A stretch of DNA of 64,000 nt from Hyphomonas sp. (lineage in GTDB: Bacteria > Pseudomonadota > Alphaproteobacteria > Caulobacterales > Hyphomonadaceae): contig NZ_JAGYJH010000002.1 in the NCBI RefSeq assembly GCF_018402285.1, positions 248,001-312,000 on the forward strand, in the 5' to 3' direction. Numbering within the stretch: the stretch's first letter is position 1; each line of letters opens with the position of its first letter. Made by a program: the position numbers and the translations under genes. Below the pieces are notes generated by a model. It did not search any database. It worked only from the letters and a program-made list of their open reading frames with translations, and was not told the DNA's origin. This document shows positions 44,821-54,489 of this stretch, piece by piece.

Positions 44821-44858
44821 TAGAAAGGCTCATAAAAATGGCGGAGGGAATATCGGCA

Positions 44859-46805
44859 ATGAGCGACCATTCAAAGACGTATCCGGTTCCTGAGGCGTTT
44901 GCGAAGCAGGCAAACCTCACCCCGGAGAAATACCGGGAGATGTACGCCGCCTCGATCGCCGACCCCGCCGCCTTCTGGGGTGAGCAGGGCAAGCGGCTCG
45001 ACTGGATGACGCCCTATACCATTGTGAAGGACGTCTCCTGGGAAACCGGCGATCTTCACGTCCGCTGGTATTCCGACGGCGTCCTCAACGTCACCGCCAA
45101 CTGCATTGACCGCCACCTCGAAACCCGCGGCGACAAGGCCGCCTTCATCTGGGAGGGTGACAATCCGGGCGACAGCCACACCGTCACCTACCGCGCCCTC
45201 CACACCGCCGTCAGCAAGTTCGCCAACGTTCTGAAGGAACTCGGCGTCAGGAAGGGCGACCGTGTCACCATCTACATGCCGATGATCCTGGAGGCCGCCT
45301 ATGCCATGCTCGCCTGCGCGCGCATCGGAGCGGTCCACTCGGTCGTCTTCGGGGGCTTCTCGCCCGAGGCGCTCGCTGGCCGCATCGTCGATTGCGGCTC
45401 GCAAGTCCTGATCACCGCAGACGAAGGCCTGCGCGGCGGCAAGACCGTTCCCCTCAAAGCGAACGCCGACAAGGCCGCAGGCATCGCCGGCGGCACCGTC
45501 AGAAAAATGCTCGTCGTCAGGCGCACCGGCGCCAGCGTCTCCATGACCGAAGGCCGCGACCACTGGCTGCACGAAATCGGCGCCACGGTTTCGCCCGATT
45601 GCCCGCCCGAACCGATGAACGCCGAAGACCCGCTTTTCATTCTGTACACGTCCGGTTCCACGGGTAAGCCCAAAGGCGTGCTGCACACCACCGGCGGCTA
45701 TCTCCTCTGGGCCTCGATGACGCATGAGTACGTCTTTGATATCAAGGAAAACGACATCTTCTGGTGCTCGGCCGATGTCGGCTGGGTCACCGGCCACACC
45801 TACATCATCTATGGCCCCCTCGCGAACGGCGCCACCAGCGTGATGTTCGAGGGCGTGCCGACCTATCCGGATGCGAGCCGTTTCTGGCAGGTCTGCGACA
45901 AGCACCAGGTCACGATCTTCTACACCGCCCCCACTGCCATCCGCGCCCTGATGCGCGAAGGCGAAGGCCCGGTGAACAAGACCTCCCGCCAATCCATCCG
46001 CCTCCTCGGCACAGTGGGCGAGCCGATCAACCCAGAGGCCTGGGAATGGTATTTCCATGTCGTCGGCGAGGCCCGGTGCCCCATCGTCGACACCTGGTGG
46101 CAGACCGAAACCGGCGGCACGCTGATCGTGCCCCTGCCGAACACGACAGACATGAAACCCGGCGCAGGCTCGCACCCCTTCTTTGGCGTCAAGCCGGTCC
46201 TTGTCGATGCAGATGGCAAGGAACTGGAAGGCGCTGCCGATGGCAACCTCCTGATCACCGACAGCTGGCCAGGCCAGATGCGCACCGTGTACGGAGATCA
46301 CCAGCGCTTCGTCGAAACCTATTTCACCGCTTATCCCGGCAAGTATTTCACTGGCGACGGCTGCCGCCGCGATGAAGATGGCTTCTACTGGATCACCGGC
46401 CGTGTGGATGATGTCATCAACGTTTCCGGCCACCGGATGGGCACCGCCGAAGTCGAAAGCGCGCTCGTCAGTCATGACGCCGTCGCCGAGGCCGCCGTAG
46501 TCGGCTATCCGCACGACATCAAGGGACAGGGTATCTATGCCTATGTCACGCTCCGCCAGGGCGTTGAGGTAGACGACGCCCTGCGGAAAAACCTTGTCGC
46601 GCATGTCCGCAACGAAATCGGCCCGATTGCCTCGCCGGATCTCATCCAGTTTGCGCCTGGCCTGCCGAAAACCCGTTCCGGCAAGATCATGCGCCGCATC
46701 CTGCGAAAGATCGCCGAAAACGAGTTCTCCAATCTGGGCGACACCTCGACGCTGGCTGAGCCCGAAGTGGTCAAGGATCTGATCGATAACCGCCAGAACC
46801 GGTAA
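44859..46805 (+). CDS. acsA: Acetyl-CoA synthetase
   Basis: 648 residues from ATG 44859; ATG 44838 is an in-frame alternative. With 44859 the catalytic, acetylation-controlled lysine of RSGKIMRR is K609, the number used for enterobacterial Acs. Motifs [20 protein letters not shown] (P-loop), WWQTETGG and [31 protein letters not shown] are intact. It makes acetyl-CoA from acetate, ATP and CoA. Together with the porin, symporter and CrbS/R it forms an acetate-use module. Confidence 0.96.
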   Translation: MSDHSKTYPVPEAFAKQANLTPEKYREMYAASIADPAAFWGEQGKRLDWMTPYTIVKDVSWETGDLHVRWYSDGVLNVTANCIDRHLETRGDKAAFIWEGDNPGDSHTVTYRALHTAVSKFANVLKELGVRKGDRVTIYMPMILEAAYAMLACARIGAVHSVVFGGFSPEALAGRIVDCGSQVLITADEGLRGGKTVPLKANADKAAGIAGGTVRKMLVVRRTGASVSMTEGRDHWLHEIGATVSPDCPPEPMNAEDPLFILYTSGSTGKPKGVLHTTGGYLLWASMTHEYVFDIKENDIFWCSADVGWVTGHTYIIYGPLANGATSVMFEGVPTYPDASRFWQVCDKHQVTIFYTAPTAIRALMREGEGPVNKTSRQSIRLLGTVGEPINPEAWEWYFHVVGEARCPIVDTWWQTETGGTLIVPLPNTTDMKPGAGSHPFFGVKPVLVDADGKELEGAADGNLLITDSWPGQMRTVYGDHQRFVETYFTAYPGKYFTGDGCRRDEDGFYWITGRVDDVINVSGHRMGTAEVESALVSHDAVAEAAVVGYPHDIKGQGIYAYVTLRQGVEVDDALRKNLVAHVRNEIGPIASPDLIQFAPGLPKTRSGKIMRRILRKIAENEFSNLGDTSTLAEPEVVKDLIDNRQNR

Positions 46806-46888
46806 ATCTGCGCGCGGCCATAAAAGCTTTGTTATCCCTGTTATGAGCATAAGCTCAGGGTTTGAGCCCGCCTGAAGAGGGAGCCTGC

Positions 46889-47866
46889 ATGGCCGCGCCC
46901 AAGGTTTCCATCGTGATGCCTGCCTACAAGGCCGCCGGCTTCATTGCCCTGGCCATCGCCAGCGTACGCGCGCAGACCCTGCAGGACTGGGAACTCATTG
47001 TCGTGGATGACTGCTCGCCCGATCACACGGCGGACGTTGCCATGGCAGCGGCGGGCGGTGACCCCCGCATAAGGCTCGTCCGCGCAGAAAAGAATGGCGG
47101 CGTCGCCCGCGCCCGAAATCTGGGCAACGCGCAGGCCACCGGCACATGGATCGCCGTCCTTGATTCTGACGATGCTTATGAGCCCACCCGCCTCGAAACG
47201 CTTGTATCCGCTGCCGAGGCCGCCGGGCTCGACCTGATCGCCGACGACATGCGCCTTGTGCCCTTCGAGGACATCTCCGCCGATGGCCAGCCTTACCTTG
47301 GACGTGAGCGCAGCGGCCTCGAGCCGGTTGATCTGCCCACATGGTTTGACAGGAACCGGGCCGGTATCCGAACGCCGCTGCTGGGCTATCTCAAGCCCAT
47401 CGTGCGGCGGGAGTTCCTGCTCCAGCACAAGATTTCCTACGTGCCCGAGCTCAAAGTGGCCGAAGACTGCTGGTTCGTCGCAGACCTTCTGGCCTCAGGC
47501 GCCCGTTTCGCCCTGCATCCTGCGCCGCTTTACCGATACGCCATCCGCCCGGCCTCCCTCTCGCGCACGCGTGGCGATAACGTCTATTCCTACCAGCAGT
47601 CTGTGTACGCGCCATTCCGCCAGCGCCATGAAGGCCGCCTTTCCGCTGCCGCACGCGGCGCCCTGCGCCGCCATGAAAACGCCTCGCGCAATGCCGAAGC
47701 CTTTGAAGGCTTCGCGATTGCCCTTCGCGCGCGCAACTTCGGCCAGGCCCTTGGCTGGATCGTCGGGCGCCCGCAGGCGGCGGTCTATTTCTTGCAGCCC
47801 GTGAGCGCGCGGATCGAGCGTCTGGCAAAGCGGCTGGGATACCGGCCCGGCCTGCGCGTCAACTGA
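46889..47866 (+). CDS. Family 2 glycosyltransferase
   Basis: 325 residues from ATG 46889, with AGAGGGA upstream. The GT-A core is KVSIVMPAYKAAGFIALAIASVRAQTLQDWELIVVDDCSPD, VARARNLGNAQATGTWIAVLDSDD (the DXD metal site) and YVPELKVAEDCWFVADLL. The C-terminus has no strong membrane span. It probably adds sugar to an exopolysaccharide or lipopolysaccharide; donor and acceptor are unknown. It stands alone and converges on chvG with a 10-nt gap. Confidence 0.9.
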   Translation: MAAPKVSIVMPAYKAAGFIALAIASVRAQTLQDWELIVVDDCSPDHTADVAMAAAGGDPRIRLVRAEKNGGVARARNLGNAQATGTWIAVLDSDDAYEPTRLETLVSAAEAAGLDLIADDMRLVPFEDISADGQPYLGRERSGLEPVDLPTWFDRNRAGIRTPLLGYLKPIVRREFLLQHKISYVPELKVAEDCWFVADLLASGARFALHPAPLYRYAIRPASLSRTRGDNVYSYQQSVYAPFRQRHEGRLSAAARGALRRHENASRNAEAFEGFAIALRARNFGQALGWIVGRPQAAVYFLQPVSARIERLAKRLGYRPGLRVN

Positions 47867-47876
47867 ACGCGGCCCG

Positions 47877-49478
47877 TCAGATCGCGGGAAGGTCGACTGT
47901 AAACCGCGCGCCGCTCGCCGGCCGGTTCTCTGCCCACACATCGCCGCGATGTGTGGCGACGATCTGTTTCACAATGGACAGCCCAAGGCCCGAATTGTTG
48001 CCAAAGGCGGTCCCCTTCGGCCGGTCGGTATAAAAGCGGTTGAAGATCGTCTCGACCTTGTCCGGCGGAATTCCGGGGCCGGAATCTTCCACCAGGATGC
48101 GGGCAATCGTGCGCGGCCCGTCATTGGTCTGTTCCAGGCGCACCTCCACCTTTGATCCTGGCGGAGAGAAAGAGCGCGCATTGTCGATCAGGTTGCGCAG
48201 CACTTGTCCCAGAGGCCCTTCGCGCCCGCGCACCAGAAGCCGCGCCCCCAAAGTTGCATCGGTAAACGCCACATGCACTGCCTGCGCATTGTCCGAAAGG
48301 CCTTCATATGTATGAACCACGTCCCGCACAAACCGGGCAATATCGATCGCCTCGCTGGGCAGGCGGGTCATTTCCGCCTCAAGCCTTGAAGCATTGGAGA
48401 TATCCGTAATCAGACGGTCCAGCCGTTTCACGTCCGAGGCGATCACCGCCCGCAGGCGCGCCGCCGCATCGGGGTCCTGCACCCGCTCCAGCGTCTCGAC
48501 TGCCGAGCGGATGGACGTCAGCGGGTTTTTCAGCTCATGTGCCACGTCTGCGGCAAACTGCTCGTTCGCCTCGATCCGCTCGATCAGCGCCTCGGTCATC
48601 CCCTGCAGGGAAACGGCCAGGTCGCCGATCTCGTCGGTCCGCCGCGTCAGCTGCGGAATGTCCATCCGCGCCGACGATCCTGCCCGGATACGGTCGGCTG
48701 CAATCGCAAGGCGCCGCATCGGCCGGGCAATACCGATGGTCAGGAGGATCGAGGTCACGAACGCCATCAACACCGCCACGCCCACGAACGGCACCAGCGC
48801 CACCCGCTCGGCGCGGATGATCTCGTCAATGTCGCTGCCTTCCACGACCAGCACGCCAACCACGGCGGATACACGCTGGATCGGCATCGATACGGAAATC
48901 ACCCGCTGCCCCCGGTCAGAGAAACGTTGGCTCGCCGCCTGCTCACCCAGCGCGGCGACCTGGAATTCTTCCTCGAAAGTCTGTGTTCGGAGGGCTTCGG
49001 AGCTGCGCCTCGGCGAAAACACGCCGAACACTTCGCCGGCCCATTCGGAAAGGTCGCGCCCGCTTCGCGCGATCCATCCTGGCTCTCGCAGCGGGGGCAG
49101 GGCGGCCACGTCCACCATGTCTGAGAGGAAGTAGCTGTCGGCGACCATTTCACCGGTCGGCGTATAGATCCGTGCCCGGATGCGCTCGGGCAGGTTCAGC
49201 CGCGCAATGGCAAGCCGGGCGGCCTCGGGGTTGAGCGCGGGTTCCGGCGTGGTCGCGTCATCTGATAGCAGCCCGGAGAATACCTGCGCCTGCGCAATCA
49301 GGTCCTGCTTTTTCGAAACGACGAAACCCGCCCGCATCTCGTTGAGCACCATGGCGCCCACGATGAGGATGGCGAGCCCCGCCAGGTTCGAGGCAAAGAT
49401 GAGCCGCGCAATGCGCGAGCCGAGGAGGGTGGGGCCGCGCCTATGGTTCTTCCGGCGAGGGGGATTTTTCTCCGCCAT
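47877..49478 (-). CDS. chvG: ChvG-family sensor histidine kinase
   Basis: 533 residues. A basic N-terminal region, span 1 (about 24-45), a periplasmic domain of about 190 residues (ARIYTPTGEMVADSYFLSD), span 2 (about 243-263), HAMP (IARPMRRLAIAADRIRAG), HisKA with ADVAHELKNPLTSIRSAVETL, and HATPase (FNRFYTDRPKGTAFGNNSGLGLSIVKQIV). ChvG senses acid or cell-envelope stress and phosphorylates ChvI. It lies 1.6 kb from chvI here, with a cyclophilin, a DUF3995 gene and a hydrolase between them. Confidence 0.9.
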   Translation of the reverse strand: MAEKNPPRRKNHRRGPTLLGSRIARLIFASNLAGLAILIVGAMVLNEMRAGFVVSKKQDLIAQAQVFSGLLSDDATTPEPALNPEAARLAIARLNLPERIRARIYTPTGEMVADSYFLSDMVDVAALPPLREPGWIARSGRDLSEWAGEVFGVFSPRRSSEALRTQTFEEEFQVAALGEQAASQRFSDRGQRVISVSMPIQRVSAVVGVLVVEGSDIDEIIRAERVALVPFVGVAVLMAFVTSILLTIGIARPMRRLAIAADRIRAGSSARMDIPQLTRRTDEIGDLAVSLQGMTEALIERIEANEQFAADVAHELKNPLTSIRSAVETLERVQDPDAAARLRAVIASDVKRLDRLITDISNASRLEAEMTRLPSEAIDIARFVRDVVHTYEGLSDNAQAVHVAFTDATLGARLLVRGREGPLGQVLRNLIDNARSFSPPGSKVEVRLEQTNDGPRTIARILVEDSGPGIPPDKVETIFNRFYTDRPKGTAFGNNSGLGLSIVKQIVATHRGDVWAENRPASGARFTVDLPAI

Positions 49479-49508
49479 CGCGTCAAGCCTGCGCGCCCCC
49501 GCCTGTCA

Positions 49509-49973
49509 TCAGGCGTCGGAGGCCACGCGCATCTTGACGATACGGTCGGGGGTGCGCGGCGGCTCGCCCTTGGCCAGCAGGTCGATGATGTCCATCCCGT
49601 CGCTGACCTTGCCCCACACCGTGTACTGGCGGTCCAGAAAGCGGGCGTCTTCAAAGCAGATGAAGAACTGGCTGTTGGCCGAATGCGGCGCAGATGCACG
49701 CGCCATCGAGCAGGTACCGCGCACGTGCGGCTCGGCATTGAACTCGGCTTTCAGGTCCGGCTTCTTCGATCCGCCGGTGCCATTGCCTTTGGGGCAGCCC
49801 ACTTGCGCCATGAAGCCGGCGATCACACGGTGGAAGACGATACCGTCATAAAACCCCTCACGGGCGAGTTCCTTGATCCGCGCCACATGTCCGGGCGCAA
49901 GATCCGGGCGCAAGTCGATGATGACCGTGCCCTTGGAGGTTTCAAGGATGAGTGTGTTTTCTGGATCAGACAT
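49509..49973 (-). CDS. Cyclophilin-type peptidyl-prolyl isomerase (cytoplasmic)
   Basis: 154 residues from ATG 49973 (AGGAAAG upstream). FYDGIVFHRVIAGFMAQVGCP, SMARASAPHSANSQFFICF and YTVWGKVSDGMDIID are the cyclophilin core with its catalytic Arg, Phe and Gln. There is no signal peptide, so it is a PpiB-type folding helper in the cytoplasm. It ends 30 nt before chvG. Confidence 0.93.
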   Translation of the reverse strand: MSDPENTLILETSKGTVIIDLRPDLAPGHVARIKELAREGFYDGIVFHRVIAGFMAQVGCPKGNGTGGSKKPDLKAEFNAEPHVRGTCSMARASAPHSANSQFFICFEDARFLDRQYTVWGKVSDGMDIIDLLAKGEPPRTPDRIVKMRVASDA

Positions 49974-50089
49974 TCGTTTCTTTCCTGGCTGGGCCGTGCT
50001 GCCAATCTGGCTATTCAATCGCAGCACTGGCGGCAAGCGCTACCTGCATGTAGTATTAAGTCATTCCGGTTCGGCTGACGAGGACAACC

Positions 50090-50563
50090 GTGGCTCCGCT
50101 GCTAGGTACCCTTCTGGCGATTGCACTTGGCTGCCTTGGCGTGCTCCATCTGATATGGGCGGCCGGGGGCTCATTTCCATTCCCGAATCAGCAGTCGCTG
50201 GTCCGCTCGGTTGTCGGGCGGCGCGGCATCACGCAGCTGCCCTCCCGGGCGTCTGTGGCGCTCCTGGGCATTCTGCTCTTCGCCGCCGCGGCGGCGGCCG
50301 CCATCATGGGTCATTCTGCATCCTCCCTGCCGGCGATGAAGCTGGCGCTTGCGCCCGTCGGCCTCTTCCTTGCGGCGGTATTCCTGCTGCGCGGCGTTGT
50401 CGGCGTCCTGCCCGCCTTCGAGCGCGCCGCCCCCGAACAGCCCTATCTCAGCCTCAACCGGCGCCTCTATTCCCCGCTCTGCGCCCTGATCGGCTTCGGC
50501 TTCCTGGCGCTCACCTTTTTGCTGCCCAACTGGGCCTGGCATTTCTCGCGCTTCACCGGCTAG
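50090..50563 (+). CDS. DUF3995 four-span membrane protein
   Basis: 157 residues from GTG 50090. Four hydrophobic segments (about 4-24, 56-76, 81-103, 133-152) with HLIWAAGGSFPFPN near the first match DUF3995. Function unknown. It is on the plus strand between minus-strand genes, and its stop TAG shares CTAG with the hydrolase stop. Confidence 0.8.
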   Translation: MAPLLGTLLAIALGCLGVLHLIWAAGGSFPFPNQQSLVRSVVGRRGITQLPSRASVALLGILLFAAAAAAAIMGHSASSLPAMKLALAPVGLFLAAVFLLRGVVGVLPAFERAAPEQPYLSLNRRLYSPLCALIGFGFLALTFLLPNWAWHFSRFTG

Positions 50564-51159
50564 GCCGGCAGGCCCTGCGCCAGCCAGTCTTCGGCCGATC
50601 GCCCGCCCGCGCCCCGGGCCGCCATCATCCCTTCGAAATTCCAGTGGTTGAGGCGCGTTGCGATGGTCTCGTCCGCCTCCCGCCAGGCGCGATGCACGCC
50701 CCCGCCAGCCAGATAGCCGAACGCCTTCACCCGGTCAGACCGGTCCGGCGCCTCGGCCACCGCGTCCACATGCAACACAAACCGCGCCGCCGCTGGTCGC
50801 CCCTGCAGGAAAGAGAGGGGCAGGGCAGGCTTGGCCACCGGGTCCACCCCGATCAGCAACACCTCCCCTTCCAGCCGCTGCGCCACCCGCAAGGCCGCGT
50901 CCGCGCCCCAGCTGTGCCCGATCATCGCCAGGGTGTGCCCCCGGCCCAGCATGCGCTGCGCCAGTTCCAGCGCCGCAGCCGTCCTGTAGTGCGGAAAATA
51001 CTGCACCCCACGCCCGGAAGGCGCCATCAACCGGCGGCGCGCCTGCGCATAGCCCAGCACAAGGCGTGAACGCTCGTCCGCCGCGCCGCCGATATAAATC
51101 TCCGTAGACGGCCTATTCAGTGTAGCGGTAGCCGACGCCATAGAGTGTTTCGATCGCAT
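50560..51159 (-). CDS. Alpha/beta-hydrolase-like protein
   Basis: 199 residues from ATG 51159; ATG 51141 is also possible, and neither has a clear ribosome site. [14 protein letters not shown] opens the fold and [18 protein letters not shown] carries the nucleophile serine elbow (GHSWG). A late histidine (GGGVHRAW) could complete the triad. Substrate unknown. It overlaps the end of chvI by 29-47 nt on the same strand, so translation is probably coupled. Confidence 0.7.
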   Translation of the reverse strand: MRSKHSMASATATLNRPSTEIYIGGAADERSRLVLGYAQARRRLMAPSGRGVQYFPHYRTAAALELAQRMLGRGHTLAMIGHSWGADAALRVAQRLEGEVLLIGVDPVAKPALPLSFLQGRPAAARFVLHVDAVAEAPDRSDRVKAFGYLAGGGVHRAWREADETIATRLNHWNFEGMMAARGAGGRSAEDWLAQGLPA

Positions 51160-51889
51160 CGAACTCGTCGGTCACTTCGCGGAACTTCTTGCGAAGGCGC
51201 TTGATGTGGCTGTCGATGGTGCGGTCGTCCACATAGATCTGGTCGTCATAGGCCGCGTCCATCAGCTGGTCGCGGCTTTTTACATATCCCGGCCGCGCGG
51301 CCAGAGCCTGCAGGATCAGGAACTCGGTCACCGTCAGGCGCACCGGCTTGCCGTCCCAGGTGCAGGCATGACGGTTGGGGTCGAGCACCAGCTTGCCGCG
51401 CACGATGGCCTTAACGTCGCCTTCTTCGGGCACCGAAGAGGCCCCCCGCGCGCGCCGCAGAACGGCCTTAACACGTTCGGCCAGCAGACGGTTGGAGCAG
51501 GGCTTGCGCACGAAATCGTCGGCGCCGATATTGAAACCGATCACCTCGTCGATCTCTTCATCCTTGGAGGTCAGGAAGATCACAGGCAGCTCGGAAGTCT
51601 GGCGCAGGCGGCGCAGCAGTTCCATCCCGTCCATCTTCGGCATCTTGATGTCGAGAATGGCAATGTCAGGCGGGGAGTCAGTCAGCGCCGGCAGGGCCGA
51701 CTCGCCATCATGATAGGCGCGCACCTGATACCCTTCGGCTTCGAAGAACATCTTCAGCGAAGCCACGATGTTTTCGTCGTCGTCAACGAGTGCCAGTGTC
51801 GTCATATCCCGGTCCTTGTCCGCCAGTTTCAGCCCGTCCCCAGCCATGGGGCGGCTGCCCTGTGTGTGTTCAAACATTGTTCGCGTCAT
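51113..51889 (-). CDS. chvI: ChvI-type OmpR-family response regulator
   Basis: 258 residues if started at ATG 51889, which has AAGGAGGG at good spacing; the receiver domain itself begins at [12 protein letters not shown] (M at 51805), so there is an unusual polar N-terminal extension of 28 residues. The receiver acceptor is D in [17 protein letters not shown]. The winged-helix C-terminal domain includes [32 protein letters not shown] and ends GVGYRYTE. With ChvG it controls envelope and acid responses. It heads the minus-strand run towards chvG. Confidence 0.9.
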   Translation of the reverse strand: MTRTMFEHTQGSRPMAGDGLKLADKDRDMTTLALVDDDENIVASLKMFFEAEGYQVRAYHDGESALPALTDSPPDIAILDIKMPKMDGMELLRRLRQTSELPVIFLTSKDEEIDEVIGFNIGADDFVRKPCSNRLLAERVKAVLRRARGASSVPEEGDVKAIVRGKLVLDPNRHACTWDGKPVRLTVTEFLILQALAARPGYVKSRDQLMDAAYDDQIYVDDRTIDSHIKRLRKKFREVTDEFDAIETLYGVGYRYTE

Positions 51890-52017
51890 CGAGATAGCCC
51901 TCCTTCCGTGCTGTTGCAATCTAAGGCGCCGACTTCGGCGAGCGCTTGCTCACATTACGGCCATTTAATGAAGAATTGCGGCGGCCCGGTGTTGCTCCCC
52001 CTTTGACAGGCGCAAGG

Positions 52018-52317
52018 TCAGATCCGCTGCATCGCGGCCATCACCGGACTGAGCGCCGCGCCGGCTGCCCTGACCGCTGCTTCGCCGACCGCCGCCATGG
52101 AGCGGGGCTCCAGCGCCTCCAGACAGCGCTCCTCCCCGTCTGCGCAGACACAGACCTCCCGCTCAGGTTCTGTCTGCTCCGCCAGCCAGGTCATCGCCCC
52201 CGTCAGCACTCCCGCGCTGGAGAGGCCAGCCTTAACCAGCTCCCGCTCATGCAGCAGCGTGAACGTATCCAGCACGGCCGCCTCATCCACCCGCTGGATC
52301 TCCGGCTCCGGGTCCAC
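52018..52317 (-). CDS. Hypothetical protein with unclear start, downstream of ilvD
   Basis: 99 residues from GTG 52317 (VDPEPEIQRVDEAAVLD...). The same frame stays open upstream to about 52521 and looks coding (LEARGFTGSLQDHQEA, LILVEPAASGAFVPP, GSKRRSSFAEV), but offers no ATG, GTG or TTG before 52317 and is closed by a TGA at the end of ilvD. The true protein may be about 167 residues with a non-standard start, or the gene has lost its start. No family recognised. Confidence 0.45.
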   Translation of the reverse strand: MDPEPEIQRVDEAAVLDTFTLLHERELVKAGLSSAGVLTGAMTWLAEQTEPEREVCVCADGEERCLEALEPRSMAAVGEAAVRAAGAALSPVMAAMQRI

Positions 52318-52514
52318 CTCGGCAAAGCTGGAGCGGCGCTTGCTGCCATATCCGGGCTCCTGCAGCTTGGCGCTGGCCGCTTCCTCGCCGGGCGGAACAA
52401 ACGCGCCCGAAGCGGCCGGCTCGACGAGGATCAGATGCCCGGCAGCTTCCTGATGATCCTGAAGAGAGCCGGTAAAGCCACGCGCCTCAAGCCTGGCGCA
52501 AAAGCCCCGGCCGC

Positions 52515-54356
52515 TTAAGGATCAAGCCGCACAGCCCCGAGCGATGCATTGCCCACATGCGCGGCATAAACCTTCAGTGCGCGGCTCACCTTGCGCGGGC
52601 GATCTTCAACCGGCTTCCAGGCGGCCGCGCCCTTGGCATCCATCTCGGCGCGGCGCTTGGCGAATTCTTCGGCTGAAACCTGTGCATTGATCGTCCGGTT
52701 CGGGATATCGATCTCGATGATGTCACCTTCGACCAGAAGGCCGATCGCACCGCCCTCGGCCGCTTCCGGGCTCACATGTCCGATCGAGAGCCCGGATGTG
52801 CCACCGGAAAAACGGCCATCCGTGATCAGAGCACATTCCTTGCCGAGCCGCATCGATTTCAGATACGAGGTCGGATACAGCATCTCCTGCATGCCAGGCC
52901 CGCCGCGCGGACCTTCATAGCGGATGATCACCACGTCGCCCGCCTTGACGCGCTTCTTGAGAATCTGCTCGCAGGCATCTTCCTGGCTTTCGCAGATCAC
53001 GGCAGGGCCAGAGAATTTCAGGATACTGTCATCGACGCCGGCCGTCTTCACCACGCAGCCCATCTCGGCAATATTGCCAAAGAGAACCGCGAGGCCGCCA
53101 TCCTGAGAGAAGGCGTGGCTTGCCGAGCGGATGACGCCCTTTTCGCGGTCCGTATCCAGGGCTTTATACCGGCGCGACTGGCTGAACGCCTGCGTCGTGC
53201 GCACGCCGCCCGGCGCCGCAAGGAACAGCTCCTGTACTTCGGTATTGTCAGTCACCGCAATGTCCCACTGGCTCAGCGCTTCGGCCATCGTGTCCGAATG
53301 GATCGTGCGCACGGTCGTGTCGAGCTTCCCCGCCCGGTCGAGCTCTCCGAGGATGCCGAAAACCCCGCCGGCGCGGTGCACGTCTTCCATGTGAACATTC
53401 TGAACCGCCGGCGCGACCTTGCAGAGGCAGGGCGTCACCCGGCTCAGCCGGTCAATATCAGCCAGCGTAAAGTCCACCTCGCCTTCGCGTGCCATTGCCA
53501 GCAGGTGGAGGATCGTATTGGTCGATCCGCCCATCGCGATGTCGAGCGTGACGGCGTTCTCGAACGCCGCCTTCGTCGCAATTCCGCGCGCCGAAACGCC
53601 GGTGTCGCCGCCTTCATAGTAAGCCTTGGTCAGCTCCACGATCCGGCGCCCCGCGCGCCGGAAGAGGCGCTCACGGTCCGCATGGGTCGCCAGCGTCGAG
53701 CCATTGCCCGGCAGGGCGAGGCCGAGCGCTTCGGCGAGGCAGTTCATGGAGTTGGCCGTAAACATGCCCGAGCACGACCCGCAGGTCGGGCATGCATTCT
53801 TTTCAAACTCGTCGACTTCAGCGTCCGTCCGGTCGGGGTTTGCCGCCTCGATCATGGCATCGACGAGGTCAACCGCGCGCAGCTCCCCGTCAATGTTCAC
53901 CTTGCCCGCTTCCATCGGCCCGCCGGACACGAACACGACCGGAATGTCGAGGCGCATCGCGGCCATCATCATGCCGGGCGTGATCTTGTCGCAGTTGGAA
54001 ATGCACACCATCGCATCGGCGCAGTGGGCATTGACCATGTATTCCACGCTGTCGGCGATCACTTCGCGCGAGGGCAGGGAATAGAGCATCCCGTCATGGC
54101 CCATGGCGATCCCGTCATCGACCGCGATGGTGTTGAATTCCTTCGCCACGCCGCCGGCGGCCACGATCTCCCCGGCCACAAGCTGGCCGAGATCCTTCAG
54201 GTGCACATGCCCCGGCACGAACTGGGTGAACGAGTTCACCACCGCGATGATCGGCTTGCCGAAATCGCTGTCCGTCATGCCCGTCGCGCGCCAGAGGCCG
54301 CGGGCACCGGCCATGTTGCGGCCGTGGGTGGAAGTGCGGGAACGGTAGGGGATCAT
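52515..54356 (-). CDS. ilvD: Dihydroxy-acid dehydratase
   Basis: 613 residues. The iron-sulfur cysteines appear in [10 protein letters not shown] and [21 protein letters not shown]; the substrate region [23 protein letters not shown] is intact. It catalyses the third step of valine, isoleucine and pantothenate precursor synthesis. This links it metabolically to panD. The start [21 protein letters not shown] is canonical for the family. Confidence 0.96.
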   Translation of the reverse strand: MIPYRSRTSTHGRNMAGARGLWRATGMTDSDFGKPIIAVVNSFTQFVPGHVHLKDLGQLVAGEIVAAGGVAKEFNTIAVDDGIAMGHDGMLYSLPSREVIADSVEYMVNAHCADAMVCISNCDKITPGMMMAAMRLDIPVVFVSGGPMEAGKVNIDGELRAVDLVDAMIEAANPDRTDAEVDEFEKNACPTCGSCSGMFTANSMNCLAEALGLALPGNGSTLATHADRERLFRRAGRRIVELTKAYYEGGDTGVSARGIATKAAFENAVTLDIAMGGSTNTILHLLAMAREGEVDFTLADIDRLSRVTPCLCKVAPAVQNVHMEDVHRAGGVFGILGELDRAGKLDTTVRTIHSDTMAEALSQWDIAVTDNTEVQELFLAAPGGVRTTQAFSQSRRYKALDTDREKGVIRSASHAFSQDGGLAVLFGNIAEMGCVVKTAGVDDSILKFSGPAVICESQEDACEQILKKRVKAGDVVIIRYEGPRGGPGMQEMLYPTSYLKSMRLGKECALITDGRFSGGTSGLSIGHVSPEAAEGGAIGLLVEGDIIEIDIPNRTINAQVSAEEFAKRRAEMDAKGAAAWKPVEDRPRKVSRALKVYAAHVGNASLGAVRLDP

Positions 54357-54489
54357 TGGCTGAGGTCTCGATAGTTGCGCAAAATTTTGCCTTCCTGGAC
54401 GGAAATGAAGCCGGAAAGCGGTGAAATTTCCCGTTCTTTATCACTCGCGGCGCAGAATGGAATGGCCCATATGGCCTATGCGGGCCGCT

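Noticed and set aside
44871..46850. 659-residue minus-strand open frame over acsA
   Set aside because: Exact antisense of a fully conserved acetyl-CoA synthetase; no ribosome site or family-like sequence.
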